Shown here: piece by piece, positions 19,029 through 30,444 of the stretch
How positions within the stretch are numbered: position 1 is the first letter of the stretch
Layout: each line of letters opens with the position of its first letter
NCBI GenBank assembly: GCA_020627925.1
Contig: JAHDFY010000001.1
Location: 65,297-129,296, forward strand
Source: a bacterium
GTDB lineage: Bacteria > Patescibacteriota > Gracilibacteria > Absconditabacterales > Absconditicoccaceae
Reading direction: 5' to 3'
Length of the DNA: 64,000 bases
Notes under the pieces: model-generated
Database searches by the model: none
The model's input: the letters and a program-made list of their open reading frames with translations, nothing else
What the model was told of the DNA's origin: nothing
Made by a program: the position numbers and the translations under genes

Positions 19029-22000
19029 CTACCTAGATTTACGCTTTCTTGTACCAAAGTAAATAACAGGAATCACAAACAATGTCGCTGCTGATCCTAC
19101 AAATAAACCAAACATAATGGTGTACGCCAATCAAGCAAAAAATTCATCTTCAAGCGCAACTGACATCAATCCCAAAATAGTCGTAATAGTAGTCAAAATA
19201 ATTGGGTGAAGTCTTGCTTTTCCTGCTTCCATTGCAGCAAATTTTGGTTCCATTCATTTTGCAACATTTTTGTTGATTCTATCAATCAACACAATTGCAT
19301 CATTTACGACAATTCACGTCAAAGCAATAAATCATATTCACCATGCCATACTATATGGGTTTCATGTTACAAATAATCCAATATTTGCTCCCAACAGTCC
19401 CATCACCACACTATACATGATAATTGCTGGCTTTCCATAACTATTAAAGGTCAACACAAGGATTGAATAAATTAGAATAAGTGCAACCAATCATGCAACT
19501 CATGTAGCAGCAATAACATCACTGTTTTCAGCGTTTTCTCAACCTACTTCATAACTAATACCTTCTGGGTAATCATATGACTGAGCATAAGCCAAAAGAT
19601 CAGCTTGTAACGCATCTGGTGTCATACCAGGCATAACATCTGCTTCTGCTCTTACCAAAATTTTGGTATCTTCTCTTTTAATACTATCGATGGCGTTTTC
19701 AAAATCATAATCAAGAACAGTTCACAAGCGAACTGGACCCGCTTTGGTTGGAACAACGATATTCTGTACTTCCGAAGGTGTTAATTTATCAACATAATCC
19801 TTATAAATAACCTTAACGTCATGATCTTCATATCTTCCTTTGATGGTTCCTGCTCCCAATCATTGCACTCTAGCGAATACTTCTGTAGTAAAATCGCTAG
19901 GAGTAAGTCACAATTGAGCGAGCGCTTCTTTGTTAAATGAAAAAACAAACTGTCATGGAGAATCATCCGTTGATAATCCAACATTTCTTGTACCATTCAT
20001 ACGTAGTAGTTCTTGTTCAAATATTTTTGCAGTTTGAATAAGCTCAGCTAATTGATTAGTGTTATCAGCAATAAGTTTAATTCAGAGAGCTTTTCCTTGA
20101 GGCGGTCCACCACTTTGGATGTCTGTTTCTACTTTCAATCCCATTGTTTGAAGTGGTTCCAATCATGCTATAATTTCTTCTTCTACTTCAAAAGAATTTC
20201 TTTGACCGTTTGCGTCTCTTTGATTTTTACTATACAACTCTACAAGAAGAGTAATCGTATTTCATTGCACACTGTACGTATATATTTTCATCTCAGGTAT
20301 TTGTGAAACAACGTCTTCTACATGAGGCAAATAAGGAAGCATTTGTTCTTTAACAATTCATTTTTCTCCTTTAACAGAAATGGTAATTTCTGGGTTATCT
20401 GATGCAGGAAAAAATGAAGAGCCAATCGGAAGCATAAATGACGCAATCAACACAACAAATGGAATGATTACCAATGACCATCTTGCTTTTCTTGAATCAA
20501 GAATTTTTCCCAACAAATTTTCATAAAACCTTGAAGAATCAACAAGCATTTTATCACGCCAATTCAATGTTTCTTCTTTGTGTGCTTCTTTTCAAATTCT
20601 TTGAAATGCGAGTAATTCACGCTCATCCTCAGGAATATATTTTTCTTCTTCTTCATTTTTTGTATAATAATTCTTTTTAGAAGAAAATTTAAAGTATAGT
20701 GCTGAATTAATCGTTAATGCAAGAAACAAGGCCGCAACCAATGTAGAAAAAATAGTAATAGGTATATAAGCCAAAAATTTACCAGTAACACCAGGTAGGT
20801 TTAACATAGGCAAAAATGCAGCAAGTGTAGTACTTGTTCCCGCAATCAGTGGCCACTTATAATCCCTTACAGCCAACAATACTGCCGCCTTAGGATCAAA
20901 TCCAAGCCTCATTTTTTCGTGTGCTCATTCGACAATCACAATAGTCACATCAATTGCGATACCAAACGTAATAATCAAACTGAAATTTGTGAGGAAATTA
21001 AGTGACAACCCTAGCCAATTAAGTACAACAAACGTAATAAGAAACGCTAAAGGTATAGTAATACTTGCAATAATTGATTCTTTAAATCACACAAAAAAGA
21101 ATAAACACAAAAACACAAGGACAATAGTCATTCAACCATTTTCTGCCAATGATTTATAATCTTCTCTAATTGCTTCAGAAAGGTCGCTCACATAAGAAAA
21201 TTGTAAATGAGAAAACTCTTCACGCTGCAATAGGCCAACAAACCTCTCCTTTGCATCATCAGAAGAAGAGAAAATATTAGCACCCGCTTCTTTGTTAAAG
21301 GTAAGTTTTACATAAGTATAGCCTTTTTTTTCATACAGACCATTACCAAAGAGAGCTTTGTTACCATAATCAAAATCAATAGTAGCAATTTCTCCAAGTG
21401 TCACAACACCTCTCTGTACTGGAAGTGGAACTTGCAAAAGATCATTAACAGAGTCCAACTCTGCCTGTATTCTAAAATCATATGTTTTGTTTCCTACCTC
21501 AAAATTACCAATAGGCTGGTTTTGATTGTAAGATCTAATCGCTTGTGTCACCTGAAAAATAGATAATCACAATGTTTCCAATCTATGTTGATCAATAAGT
21601 ACACGAACATCAGCCGAACCCTCGTCTCCCAAAGAACCAATATCCACAGAAGCGATTGATCATCTTCCCTCCAAAGTATTTTTGATTACCAAAGCTTTAT
21701 CTAAAAGATAATCTTGTGAATACGTATCTGTAGGTGCATACAAAATTACATCAAACATGACCGTATTCGACGTTGTGATTTCAGTCACGACAGGATCGTT
21801 TGCATCGTCGGGTAAATTTACCTTTTCGACAGCATCTTTTACATCAACCAGTACTGCAGAAGTATCTGAATCAGTTTCAAGTTCCAAGACAACACTGGAC
21901 ACTCACAAGACACTATTCGATGTTATTTTTTTAATTCCTTCGACATCTTGAATCTCTTTTTCAATTTCTTGTGTAATCAGTTGATCGATATCAACAGGAT

Positions 22001-22217
22001 TAACACCGATATATGGAGTGGTAATACTAATAATTCCAAACTCAATATCAGGGCTTGATTCCTTGGGAATAGTGTACACAGAAAATCCTCCTACAAGAAG
22101 AATAACCAAAAGAAGGAGCATAGTCACTCTCCATTTGGTTACCCAAAAACCAAAAATTCATCCATATAATGTATCTAATATTTTTTTTACTCAGGGAGTC
22201 ATATTTTTTTCTGCCAT
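19029..22217 (-). CDS. RND-family efflux transporter permease
   Basis: 1062 residues, full AcrB-type length. N-terminal helix (TMLLLLVILLVGGFSVYTIPKESSPDIEFGIISITTPYIG) followed by IDQLITQEIEKEI as in hydrophobe/multidrug RND pumps; two large periplasmic loops; TM4 motif GIAIDVTIVIVEGAHE and the TM10 equivalent GIVVNDAIVLIDRIN. It expels substrates by proton motive force. No membrane-fusion partner or outer-membrane channel lies beside it, as expected if the cell lacks a typical outer membrane. Many UGA glycines. Confidence 0.93.
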
Positions 22218-22262
22218 ATGACAGCTTTGTTCAAATAAGTAAATAATTAAGAAGCAATATGT

Positions 22263-22541
22263 TTATCTATAAATAAACACATAAAAAACAGGAATCATTC
22301 GACAAATCATGATAAGCCAAAATTTCCACAAAAATGTTCATTTGAATTTTTTATGACGAAAGAAAGACATTCACATCAGAGCACCTAGTCATCCGCCCCA
22401 CATTGTTGCTTGCAAAAGTTTTTTTTCTGCTATGCGTCGTTGTTTATTGATCGCTCTTCTTTTGTCTAATCACCACAAAAAAAATGTATACAAACTAGCA
22501 AAAGCAAGATAGGCTATAAGAAGCCATTTTCGCCAAATCAT
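22263..22541 (-). CDS. DUF1294 small membrane protein
   Basis: 92 residues. The signature DKRRAINKQRRIAEKKLLQATMWGGGLGALMGM...FRHKKFKGTF matches DUF1294 (DKRxA, RIPE, GGxxGA, RHKT). Two or three membrane helices. Three glycines are UGA. It lies 45 bp upstream of the RND gene on the same strand. The role of the family is not known to me. Confidence 0.85.
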
Positions 22542-22687
22542 AGATAGACAAGAAGTAAATTTCTATAAAACAAAATTTGCAAATATTACTATCATGGATC
22601 TAGTCTATAATACAACTGATTCTCTCAATAATCATCTTACCAAACAAACATAGTTCAAAAAACATTGTTGACAGAAATTTTTATCCA

Positions 22688-22723
22688 TAAAAAAAGAACC
22701 AGCAAACAATACGCTGGTTCTTT
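22688..22723 (-). terminator. Terminator after the two-gene membrane pair
   Basis: Perfect 11-bp stem AAAGAACCAGC/GCTGGTTCTTT; on the minus strand it ends in a T run just past the stop at 22726. Confidence 0.88.
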
Positions 22724-22725
22724 AC

Positions 22726-23136
22726 TTATTTTGTTGATTGTTCTGCATAAAAAAGTGTCCAAGCCACGTAAATCACCAGAGGTGACAAAAGACAAAAAAC
22801 ACTATTTTGATGTAAAAAAAATCGCCAATACAAGGCAGGAAAAAAGGAAAAAAGTAGCAATAATCCATGTGGCTTTATGACCATATACCACCCATATAAC
22901 AGCACAGGATAATACATTCGTCCACCAACCTTTCGATAAAAAATCAATCGAAACACTATCTTGTGAGAGCAATAAAGCGACAAAAAATTACTTATCAATA
23001 AACCGATATTCCATACATTCTCATACAGCCCAAAGAGATAAACACATTGCACGTGAGTAACCAGCAATGTAGCTACACAAAGAATTAGTACTCGAGTAAG
23101 CCAGTCATTTTTCACTTTTCTGTTTTTTTTGATCAT
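22726..23136 (-). CDS. Membrane protein, unknown
   Basis: 136 residues from ATG at 23136 (MIKKNRKVKNDWLTRV). About four membrane helices with short loops, including KIVFRLIFYRKVGGRMYYP. Overlaps the end of the upstream membrane gene by 32 bp in another frame, which implies coupled expression. No family recognised, no UGA glycines. Confidence 0.65.
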   Translation of the reverse strand: MIKKNRKVKNDWLTRVLILCVATLLVTHVQCVYLFGLYENVWNIGLLISNFLSLYCSHKIVFRLIFYRKVGGRMYYPVLLYGWYMVIKPHGLLLLFSFFPALYWRFFLHQNSVFCLLSPLVIYVAWTLFYAEQSTK

Positions 23137-23554
23137 ATGCGTATTTTTTATATAATGCTCTTTTTTGTAATGAATCATGGTATATTCCAGCGAAATAGAA
23201 GAGCAAAATACTAGCCACGACATTAATAGGAATAATATATAAGGATACAGCTACACTAAGTCTCCAATAATAGCAGAAGTAAGCAACAGGTCCAAATAAA
23301 CCATAAATCCAAACAAAACAACAAAGAAGCAAATGAAAAAACACGATACGAAAACCAACAAAAAACGCCGATAAAGAAAAAGCAAAAGACTTAACCAGAA
23401 ACAAAATAGCAATAACGTTTATTATCATTGCACCCCAACTCATAGATCTCCATGTATTCATCACATTTCCTTCCGTCAAGAAAAGAAAAAAAGCAAACAC
23501 AGGAAGATACAATAAAAAAGTAATTTCAACAAAAAGTTTGAAATAATCCTTCAT
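23105..23554 (-). CDS. Membrane protein, unknown
   Basis: 149 residues with four or five membrane helices and a basic end (KKYAYDQKKQKSEK). First gene of an overlapping pair with the gene at 22726-23136. No recognised family. Preceded by an AT-rich spacer of about 110 bp after tex. Confidence 0.65.
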   Translation of the reverse strand: MKDYFKLFVEITFLLYLPVFAFFLFLTEGNVMNTWRSMSWGAMIINVIAILFLVKSFAFSLSAFFVGFRIVFFHLLLCCFVWIYGLFGPVAYFCYYWRLSVAVSLYIIPINVVASILLFYFAGIYHDSLQKRALYKKYAYDQKKQKSEK

Positions 23555-23668
23555 AGTAATTGTGATTTTATTATTATTAGTATTTATTTTTCAACAAGAA
23601 TATAAAACATCATTACAAAAAGTCAACAAAAAAAGACCGCTTTCGCGACCTCCTTTCTTTTGTATGTT

Positions 23669-25927
23669 CTAACTTCGTGAGATGTTTCCTTTGATGGTAC
23701 TCGTGGCAACATTGCTTGTTTCTTGTGGCTTTCTTCTTTCTCTTTTTGGTGCAGAATGTTTTTTAGGAGTTGTTTTTGTTTCTCCTGTTTTCATAGAAAG
23801 CTGCACTCTTTTTCTTTCTTTATCAATACCAATAACTTTGACAGTAACGGTGTCACCAACTTGTACAACCTCAAATGGATCAGTAACGTAGTAATTAGCC
23901 ATTTGCGATTTGTGCACCAATCCATCATTCTTCAGACCAACATCTACAAAAGCACCAAAATCAACAATATTTCTGACTACTCCTGTCAATGACATTCATT
24001 CACTCAAGTCATCAATAGTCAATACGTCAGACTTAAAGCTTCCTTCATCAAAATCTTGACGTGGATCTAATCCAGGGTTTGCAAGTTCTGCGATAATATC
24101 ATGTAATGTTTCTTCACCAATGTCGTAGCGTGAAGCCAATGATGAAACGTTTAATTCAGGACAAACATATGGAAGAGTCAATTGTTTCTTTTTTATTCCA
24201 CACTCTTTTTCAAGAATTTCATAAGTGATTTTGTAGGTTTCCGGATGAATTCCTGTGCTATCCAATTGCTCCTTAGCATGATTAATTCTCAAAAAACCGG
24301 CTGCTTGTTCAAACGCTTTTGGTCCAACTCCTTTTGCTTTTTTGACTTGTGCCCTTGATGCATATACTCCGTTTTCATCCCTATAGGAAACAACATTTTG
24401 AGCCGTTTTTGCACTTAATCCTGCGATATGTTGCAAAAGCGCAGCTGATGCAGTATTCACATCAACTCACACACTATTCACGGTATCTTCAATTTTATTA
24501 TCTAGTTTTTCTTTGAGCAATTTTTGATCAACATCATGTTGATATTGTCCGACACCAAGCGATTTAGGATCGATCTTGACATAAGTTGCCAGCGGATCTT
24601 GTATTCTTTGAGCAATATTGATAGCTCCTCTTACCGTTACATCCAAATCAGGATATTCTTTTTCAGCAAGTTTTGAAGCACTATAGACAGAAGCTCCTGC
24701 TTCCGACACAATCATGTACTTACATGTTAAGTCATTTTTTTTGATTGTTTCTGCAACAAATTGTTCTGATTCACGAGAACCAGTTCCATTACCAATACAA
24801 ATTAAATCAATAGAATATTTTTTGACCATAGCAGTCAACGTTGCTGCCGACTCAGCAATCTTTTGTTGTGGTTTGGTAGGATAGATAACATCATTGTGCA
24901 AGAATTTACCCGTTGCATCAATCACCGCCAGCTTACATCATGTTCTATATGCCGGATCAAAACCAAGAATTACTTTTCCTTTAACTGGAGGAAGCATCAG
25001 CATCGCTTGCACATTCTTACCGAATACGTCAATTGCTTCACGATCAGAAAGCTCTTTTTTGTTTGATCTTAATTCTCTTTCTATTGAAGGGTAAACCAGT
25101 CTTTTTAGACCATCAAAAATTGCTTCTTGAAGAAATACAACACTTGATGCTGCTGTTGCAGGAACAAACACTCACAACACATATTCTTCAATTTTTTCTT
25201 CACCAAAAGTAAGTTTTACACTTAATTGTTTTTCTTTTTCAGCTCTACAAACAGCAAGATATGCATAACTAGGCATGTCTGCCATTTTTTTTGCATACTC
25301 TCTATAAATTCCATACACTCATTGCTCATCAAATTTTTTGGTCGCTTTGGTTTGTAGTACGGATTTTTTTTCTTCTGTTTCTTTGATGAACGTACGTACA
25401 TTTGCATTATCACTCACCACTTCAGCACAAATATCCATCGCGCCCTGAATTGCTTCTTTTACATCAGCAACTGATGTTTTTGCATCACCAGTATCAATGA
25501 CAAACTCTTGTGCTTTTTCCTCAAAAGCTTCTTTGGTCATACTTGCTTCCAATAAAATATCTGCTAATGGCTGCAATCATTTTGCAATTGCTTTGGTTGC
25601 TCTTGTATTCTTTTTTTCTTTGAATGGTCTATAAATATCTTCAAGAGCTGCCAAAGTTTGTGCTTCTTGCAACGCTTTTTCTAACTCAGGAGTCAGCACT
25701 TCTTTTTCCGCCATCAAACGCAAAATATCAGCTCTTCTTTCTTCTAAGTTCTTTTGGTAATTATAAATTTCTTCAAAATCACGCAATTGAGTATCTGTTG
25801 CTCCCTCTGTTAGTTCTTTACGGTAACGAGCGATAAATGGAACAGTATTTCCTTCTTCCAAAAGCTCAATAATACTACCAACAACTTTTTCGGAAAGACC
25901 TGTTTTAGCAATAATTTTTTGTAACAT
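23669..25927 (-). CDS. tex: Tex family transcription accessory protein
   Basis: 752 residues, slightly short for Tex. N-terminal helical region (VPFIARYRKELTEGATDTQLRDFE), YqgF/RNase-H-like core (ILGFDPAYRTGCKLAVIDATG, UGA Gly in RTGCK), helix-hairpin-helix (NSVGVDVNTASAALLQHIAGLS, UGA Gly in VGVD), and a C-terminal S1 domain (GMSLTGVVRNIVDFGAFVDVG...DGLVHKSQM). It binds nucleic acid and affects transcription. Basic Thr/Lys-rich tail. Confidence 0.96.
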
Positions 25928-26041
25928 ATTTCACAAAATTTTAATACAATAAATATCGTCACACCGCACAAAACAACAAAAATCATTGGTGCGTTATAGA
26001 CACTCACTATAGTCGATCAGACAAGCAATTACAAGAGAAGC

Positions 26042-27232
26042 CTACTTTTTACAAAAATACTCGTGAGAAAAATCTTCTTGATTCCAAATAGATTTTGGTC
26101 TTTGATAATCATAAATTTTTAATCTTGTTGGATCGATAGCATCACAAAAATAGTCAGCAATATGACGAAACACTCTCCTTTCTGGATAGACAGGAACCTG
26201 TAGCTCACCAATAGATCGATGAAACACATCAATAAGAGCATACTCATTTTGCTCTTTGGTTCCGACCAAATAGCGCTGCAACAAGGGATCTAAAAGACGT
26301 AAATCTTCATCATACACTTGTACATAAAGATCCGTCCTTTTTCCCGAATAAAGAGAAAACGATACATACGCATCTCGTGCTCCCCACCAATGAAAAAAAG
26401 GTAGCAGCCAAGCAAAAACAATCATCAATCCAAGGACATAATGACGATCATACCACAAAGATGATATATTTTTTTGCAAGACATGATTATCTACACCACC
26501 AAACATCATGACAACCATGACCATCATAGCAAGATTCCATGGGTAGACAACAGCGTTCCATCAAGAAATCAAAGGACTCAAGTAGAACAAAATAAAACAA
26601 TGCATAAATAATACGAGCAAAACACCTCGTTTTCTCGTCGAGGGGAAAAGCAAAAAAAGCCCCAATAGTAGCTCCATCACGCCAATCCAGTATCATCAAA
26701 AAATAACCACCTCTCTCATTACAGGATCAGCAAACGTGACCAAAGCATCGACTATCTGCGGATACACCATAAAAACAAAATTATCATTGAGTTTGTGGAA
26801 TCATGACCAGACATACACCCCTATGAGCAATACTTGAAGACACACAAACACAATACGAATGCGTTCTGACTCTTTTTTGTGAAAACACAAAAGAAAAGGA
26901 AAAAGAACAAGAATGTACGTATAGACTCGAGGTTGTAGTCTCATTTGATCATCAAGTACAAGCAATCCGATCGCAAGCAATACCCAAAAGATAACCCGCT
27001 TCTTTTGCACAAAAAACAACACAATAAGTCAGGCAACCATCAGCCAAGAAAGCAACGATCCATCACCAATTCATGGCACAACGAGCCAAGGAGCATCCGG
27101 AAATACAGCGCCACCAAACCACAGCTTCCATGACAACAACATTCCCACAACAAAAAAAACACACACAGACTGTAACACTATCTGCAACCTCTTTTTAAGA
27201 GAAAGAGAAAACAAAAAAGAAAGAAATTTCAT
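26042..27232 (-). CDS. Multi-pass membrane protein, DoxX/HTTM-like
   Basis: 396 residues read through seven or eight TGA codons. About nine membrane helices; a central segment WSGFHKLNDNFVFMVYPQIVD followed by VIFGGYWIGVMELLLGLFLLFPSTRKRG resembles the GxxKLxxP and EllgGlLL pattern of DoxX/MauE or HTTM-type membrane proteins. A C-terminal soluble part (about 110 residues) starts WWGARDAYVSFSLYSG. Exact family uncertain; upstream of tex on the same strand with a 114-bp gap. Confidence 0.6.
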
Positions 27233-27316
27233 AGAAAAGAGCACACAACACAAAAGATAACACCCGAAGAATAACGAAGAAGCAAACCATTACTAGTAAT
27301 TTCTACCACAAAGTCC

Positions 27317-27339
27317 CTGTTGTTATATCATAACAACAG
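27317..27339. promoter_or_regulatory. Perfect 10-bp inverted repeat, operator candidate
   Basis: CTGTTGTTAT-ATC-ATAACAACAG lies in the 178-bp gap between divergent genes starting at 27232 and 27411. No T run follows, so a protein-binding site is more likely than a terminator. Confidence 0.5.
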
Positions 27340-27410
27340 TTCTCAACCAATAACAATTGCTATTTAGGAAATAGAAATTATTATACTTGACATAACAAAA
27401 AAACAATATT

Positions 27411-27776
27411 ATGAAAAACAATTACAACAAGAAACAAAAAAAGTATAATTCTTGGCATGAAGCCAGAGAGTGGATTAGAGGTATTATTTATGGCACATTT
27501 GATATGATCAGCCAACGTGCTTATCACGCAATCATCGACAAATTTCAAAGCAATGGAGGTAAAATCTCAGAGCAAGAAATTATTGATGTAGCAAAGCAAC
27601 ATGGAACCAAAAAAAATGGCAAAACACCTCAGAAAACTAATCAGAACCCTATTCCAAAAACACCAAATCTTGATCATTATGATAATACAAGAGATAGATA
27701 CAGTAGTAGAGACCTATCAAAAAACCAAGGAGGTTTTGGAAAATGGAACAATGATTATAATGAAGATAATTGGTAA
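27411..27776 (+). CDS. Small hydrophilic protein, unknown
   Basis: 121 residues, no UGA. An ordered N-terminal half (WHEAREWIRGIIYGTFDMI, AYHAIIDKFQSNGGKISEQEIIDVAKQHG) looks like a short helical domain; the C-terminal half is Asn/Lys/Gly-rich and probably disordered (SKNQGGFGKWNNDYNEDNW). The family is not recognised. Ends before a terminator. Confidence 0.65.
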   Translation: MKNNYNKKQKKYNSWHEAREWIRGIIYGTFDMISQRAYHAIIDKFQSNGGKISEQEIIDVAKQHGTKKNGKTPQKTNQNPIPKTPNLDHYDNTRDRYSSRDLSKNQGGFGKWNNDYNEDNW

Positions 27777-27789
27777 AAAATTTTATAGC

Positions 27790-27823
27790 AACTTACTCTT
27801 TCTATCGACTGAGTGAGTTTTTC
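27790..27823 (+). terminator. Terminator
   Basis: ACTTACTC and GAGTGAGT arms (one G-T pair) with a 12-base loop and a following T run. Confidence 0.65.
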
Positions 27824-27915
27824 TATAATACAAAACCTCTTGCCTTTACAGAATAAATACATATATCGTGATAAAATAACAAAACAAATCACACATCACA
27901 AAACTCATAAATAAA

Positions 27916-28236
27916 ATGAAAAGAAAAACAATATATAAAACGATATTAGCGTTAAGTATTGCATTAGGATTATACTTCTCTATTTGGGATTTTATTCCTC
28001 AGTACATTTGTTGGTCATTGGGTGTAAGCATCGCATCTATGGTGGCTTTGCGCATCAAACAAAGCAGTAAAGCAAATAATATACAGCTTATCTCCTCAAC
28101 AATGATGATGTCTTTTCTACTATTTGTCTTAGATGACAAAGGAGCATTAATCCAAGCGATACTATTTTATGTACTTTGCGGATATATAGCATTCATTCTG
28201 TTAAATTTTTTTATCATAAGATTTATCAAAAAATAA
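27916..28236 (+). CDS. Small membrane protein, unknown
   Basis: 106 residues, four membrane helices, basic N- and C-termini (MKRKTIYKT, RFIKK). No recognised family and no UGA. It stands alone between two terminators. Confidence 0.65.
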   Translation: MKRKTIYKTILALSIALGLYFSIWDFIPQYICWSLGVSIASMVALRIKQSSKANNIQLISSTMMMSFLLFVLDDKGALIQAILFYVLCGYIAFILLNFFIIRFIKK

Positions 28237-28243
28237 ATAGTCA

Positions 28244-28277
28244 AATAGTTTCAATGCATTATTGAAACTATTTTTTT
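28244..28277 (+). terminator. Terminator
   Basis: Perfect 12-bp stem AATAGTTTCAAT/ATTGAAACTATT with a five-base loop, followed by T residues. Confidence 0.92.
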
Positions 28278-28344
28278 ATTGTATAAATAGCCCAGAAAAG
28301 GGTACATTATAGCAAGTAATTTGGTAAGTAAGACCATAATTAGC

Positions 28345-28372
28345 TTGAATAAAAGAAAAAAAACACTATAGA
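28345..28372 (+). promoter_or_regulatory. Promoter of tRNA-Cys
   Basis: TTGAAT at 28345-28350, 16-bp spacer, TATAGA at 28367-28372, 30 bp upstream of the tRNA. Confidence 0.55.
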
Positions 28373-28402
28373 AGAATTCGTGTACCACATAACACACACT
28401 AT

Positions 28403-28476
28403 GGCACCGTGCTAGAGTGGTCCAATAGACGGGTCTGCAAAACCTTGGTTCGCGGGTTCGAATCCCGCCGGTGCCT
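28403..28476 (+). tRNA. tRNA-Cys (GCA)
   Basis: Cloverleaf with acceptor GGCACCG/CGGTGCC, discriminator U73 typical of tRNA-Cys, anticodon loop CTGCAAA (anticodon GCA) and T arm GCGGG-TTCGAAT-CCCGC. CCA is not encoded. It would not decode UGA. Confidence 0.97.
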
Positions 28477-28532
28477 TTAACCTATACTCTAGCGAAAGAA
28501 TCCAAGAGACTGAAAAATACCTCAGCTCCGTC

Positions 28533-28577
28533 AAAAAATGTTACTATAATCGCACGATTCAAGTAACATTTTTTTTG
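28533..28577 (+). terminator. Terminator after tRNA-Cys
   Basis: Outer stem AAAAAATGTTAC/GTAACATTTTTT encloses an inner AATCG/CGATT stem; T run at the end. Confidence 0.85.
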
Positions 28578-28686
28578 TTGTTTACTTATTCATGTTTGGT
28601 AGATAAATTATTTGCTAATAAGCAACAATTAGCTAAACATATTTTCATAGCACAAAAAATATATTTATTTTGATTTTTTTATAGTA

Positions 28687-30090
28687 ATGCACCTTTTTGT
28701 TCACAGTTTTCCAGGGCATAAGTATATACGTGATCACAAAAAAATTGATCAATTAAAGCAAAAACACGAACACACATCTGATGGATTTATTGAAGTAGTG
28801 TGTGGTGTTATTCGCAATGAAGCAGGAGAATATCTTGTTGTTCATCACAGTTTGGACAATAGATTCGTGATGCCAGGAGGAAAAGTAGACAAAGGAGAAA
28901 CACTCAAAGAAGCACTCAACAGAGAACTCAAAGAAGAAATCGACATAAACATTACTGATACCAAATACATTGGAGCACTCAAAGAAATTATCAGCAATAT
29001 CCCCTATAGATTGCACTATTTTTCTTGCACTATCCAAGGAGAGCCACGTATTATGGAAACAAACATCCACAGTACACTCAAACGAGTAGGTGTAGAAGCA
29101 ATGAACACCCCGCTTGGTTTTGGGCTAAAAATAGAAAACAATATTTTTTCAGAAATCAAAGATATACAAAAAACATCAATTGACTTATACTTTCTCCGCA
29201 CTCTTTTGCACCGTAAAGATATACAAAAAGAACTTGCTGAAGCCCCTTACAATATACCAAGCTATCTAGATCCACAAAAGGATTACCACCAAGTGTTTTG
29301 CTTACAACACAAAGAATATTTCGTCATACCGTACAATGCAACCCAAATTCCTACGCCTCACCCCAGATCCAAACAAACAATAGTTTTTTCAAACCAGTGA
29401 CGGGATCAAATAGGGCACACACACAACACTATCAAAACCGAGCAACTAACACCAAATTCACCCCAAATACACTTAGGAGATATCATCAAAGCAGTCAACC
29501 CACACAACCAACAAGTAAAATATATCAAAATCACCAAAAAAGAAAAACAAGAACGAAATTACGTCTTGCATGACTATCGAGAAACAAGCTATAACGATGA
29601 AGGCTTGCCCGTCCCATATTTTCGCTTTACTGAAGGAAACGCTGCTTATCAGCATGGAAGTCCTGTCGTACATAGACACAATATTGTCGCCGTACTCAAA
29701 CATCGATCAGAAGAAAAATTTCTTATACTCAAACGACCACAATTTGGACGATGAACTTTCGTTATGTGAGGTATAGACAAAGATGAAAATCACATCAATG
29801 CCGCACACAGGGAAATAATGGAAGAAACTGGGTACACCGACATAGGTGAAGGAAAGAGTATCGCGGAAGAAATACACAGCGAATATTACGCAGCCCACAA
29901 AAAAGAAAATAGATATGCAATCAATCATGCATACCTATTTCATTTACAAAGTAATGCGCAACAATCACACCAAAGAGAAGAACATGAAGATTTTGTCATC
30001 ATGTGGCTCAATCCGGAAGAAGTTATGCAACAACTTACAGGAGCTCCAATGAGATATATTTGGCAAAAAGTACTCGAGCAAAGCGATTAG
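28687..30090 (+). CDS. Double-Nudix hydrolase
   Basis: 467 residues with two Nudix domains. Box 1 (65-87): GKVDKGETLKEALNRELKEEI, consensus Gx5Ex7REUxEE except that the later Gly is Asp. Box 2 (361-383): GGIDKDENHINAAHREIMEETG, full consensus, with Gly361 coded by UGA. The two are separated by about 270 residues, including GFGLKIENNIFSEI, a Pro-rich hinge and a small beta-rich region. Nudix enzymes hydrolyse nucleoside diphosphates linked to another moiety; substrates here are unknown. Its 3' end overlaps the convergent phhB-like gene by 4 bp. Confidence 0.9.
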
Positions 30091-30335
30091 TCCGCAAATG
30101 TCTCATACGCTTGATCCAAGGCAGACGCTAATTGTCTGTCTTTTTCTGTAACAATATTTCCTTCATCGTGAGTACGAAGCACAACATAAATTTTGTTTTC
30201 AATATTCTTCCACTCTGGATGATGACCGAGTTCTTCTATCACAAAACTAGTCTCCAACATCCATGTTAATGCTTGAATAAATGAAGGGAACATAAATGTT
30301 TTTTGCAAACTATTGTCTATTTCTTTCCAATCCAT
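30087..30335 (-). CDS. Pterin-4-alpha-carbinolamine dehydratase
   Basis: 82 residues. LGHHPEWKNIENKIYVVLRTHDEGNIVTEKDRQLA carries the family's HHPEW and THD-x-G-x-T-x-x-D-x-x-LA pattern. The enzyme dehydrates 4a-hydroxytetrahydropterin and serves aromatic hydroxylases or molybdopterin metabolism in other bacteria; no partner is nearby. Overlaps the double-Nudix gene by 4 bp at the 3' ends. Confidence 0.9.
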   Translation of the reverse strand: MDWKEIDNSLQKTFMFPSFIQALTWMLETSFVIEELGHHPEWKNIENKIYVVLRTHDEGNIVTEKDRQLASALDQAYETFAD

Positions 30336-30444
30336 TGCTGTAAAAAATTATAGGTAAAACAAGTAACCTCTTATTCTTGCTCTTGCAGCAGGGACAAAAA
30401 ATTACTATAATGATAACAGTATTTTACATAGAGAATAATCGTCA

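Noticed and set aside
28403-28476. tRNA decoding UGA
   Set aside because: The anticodon is GCA and the discriminator base is U, so it is ordinary tRNA-Cys.
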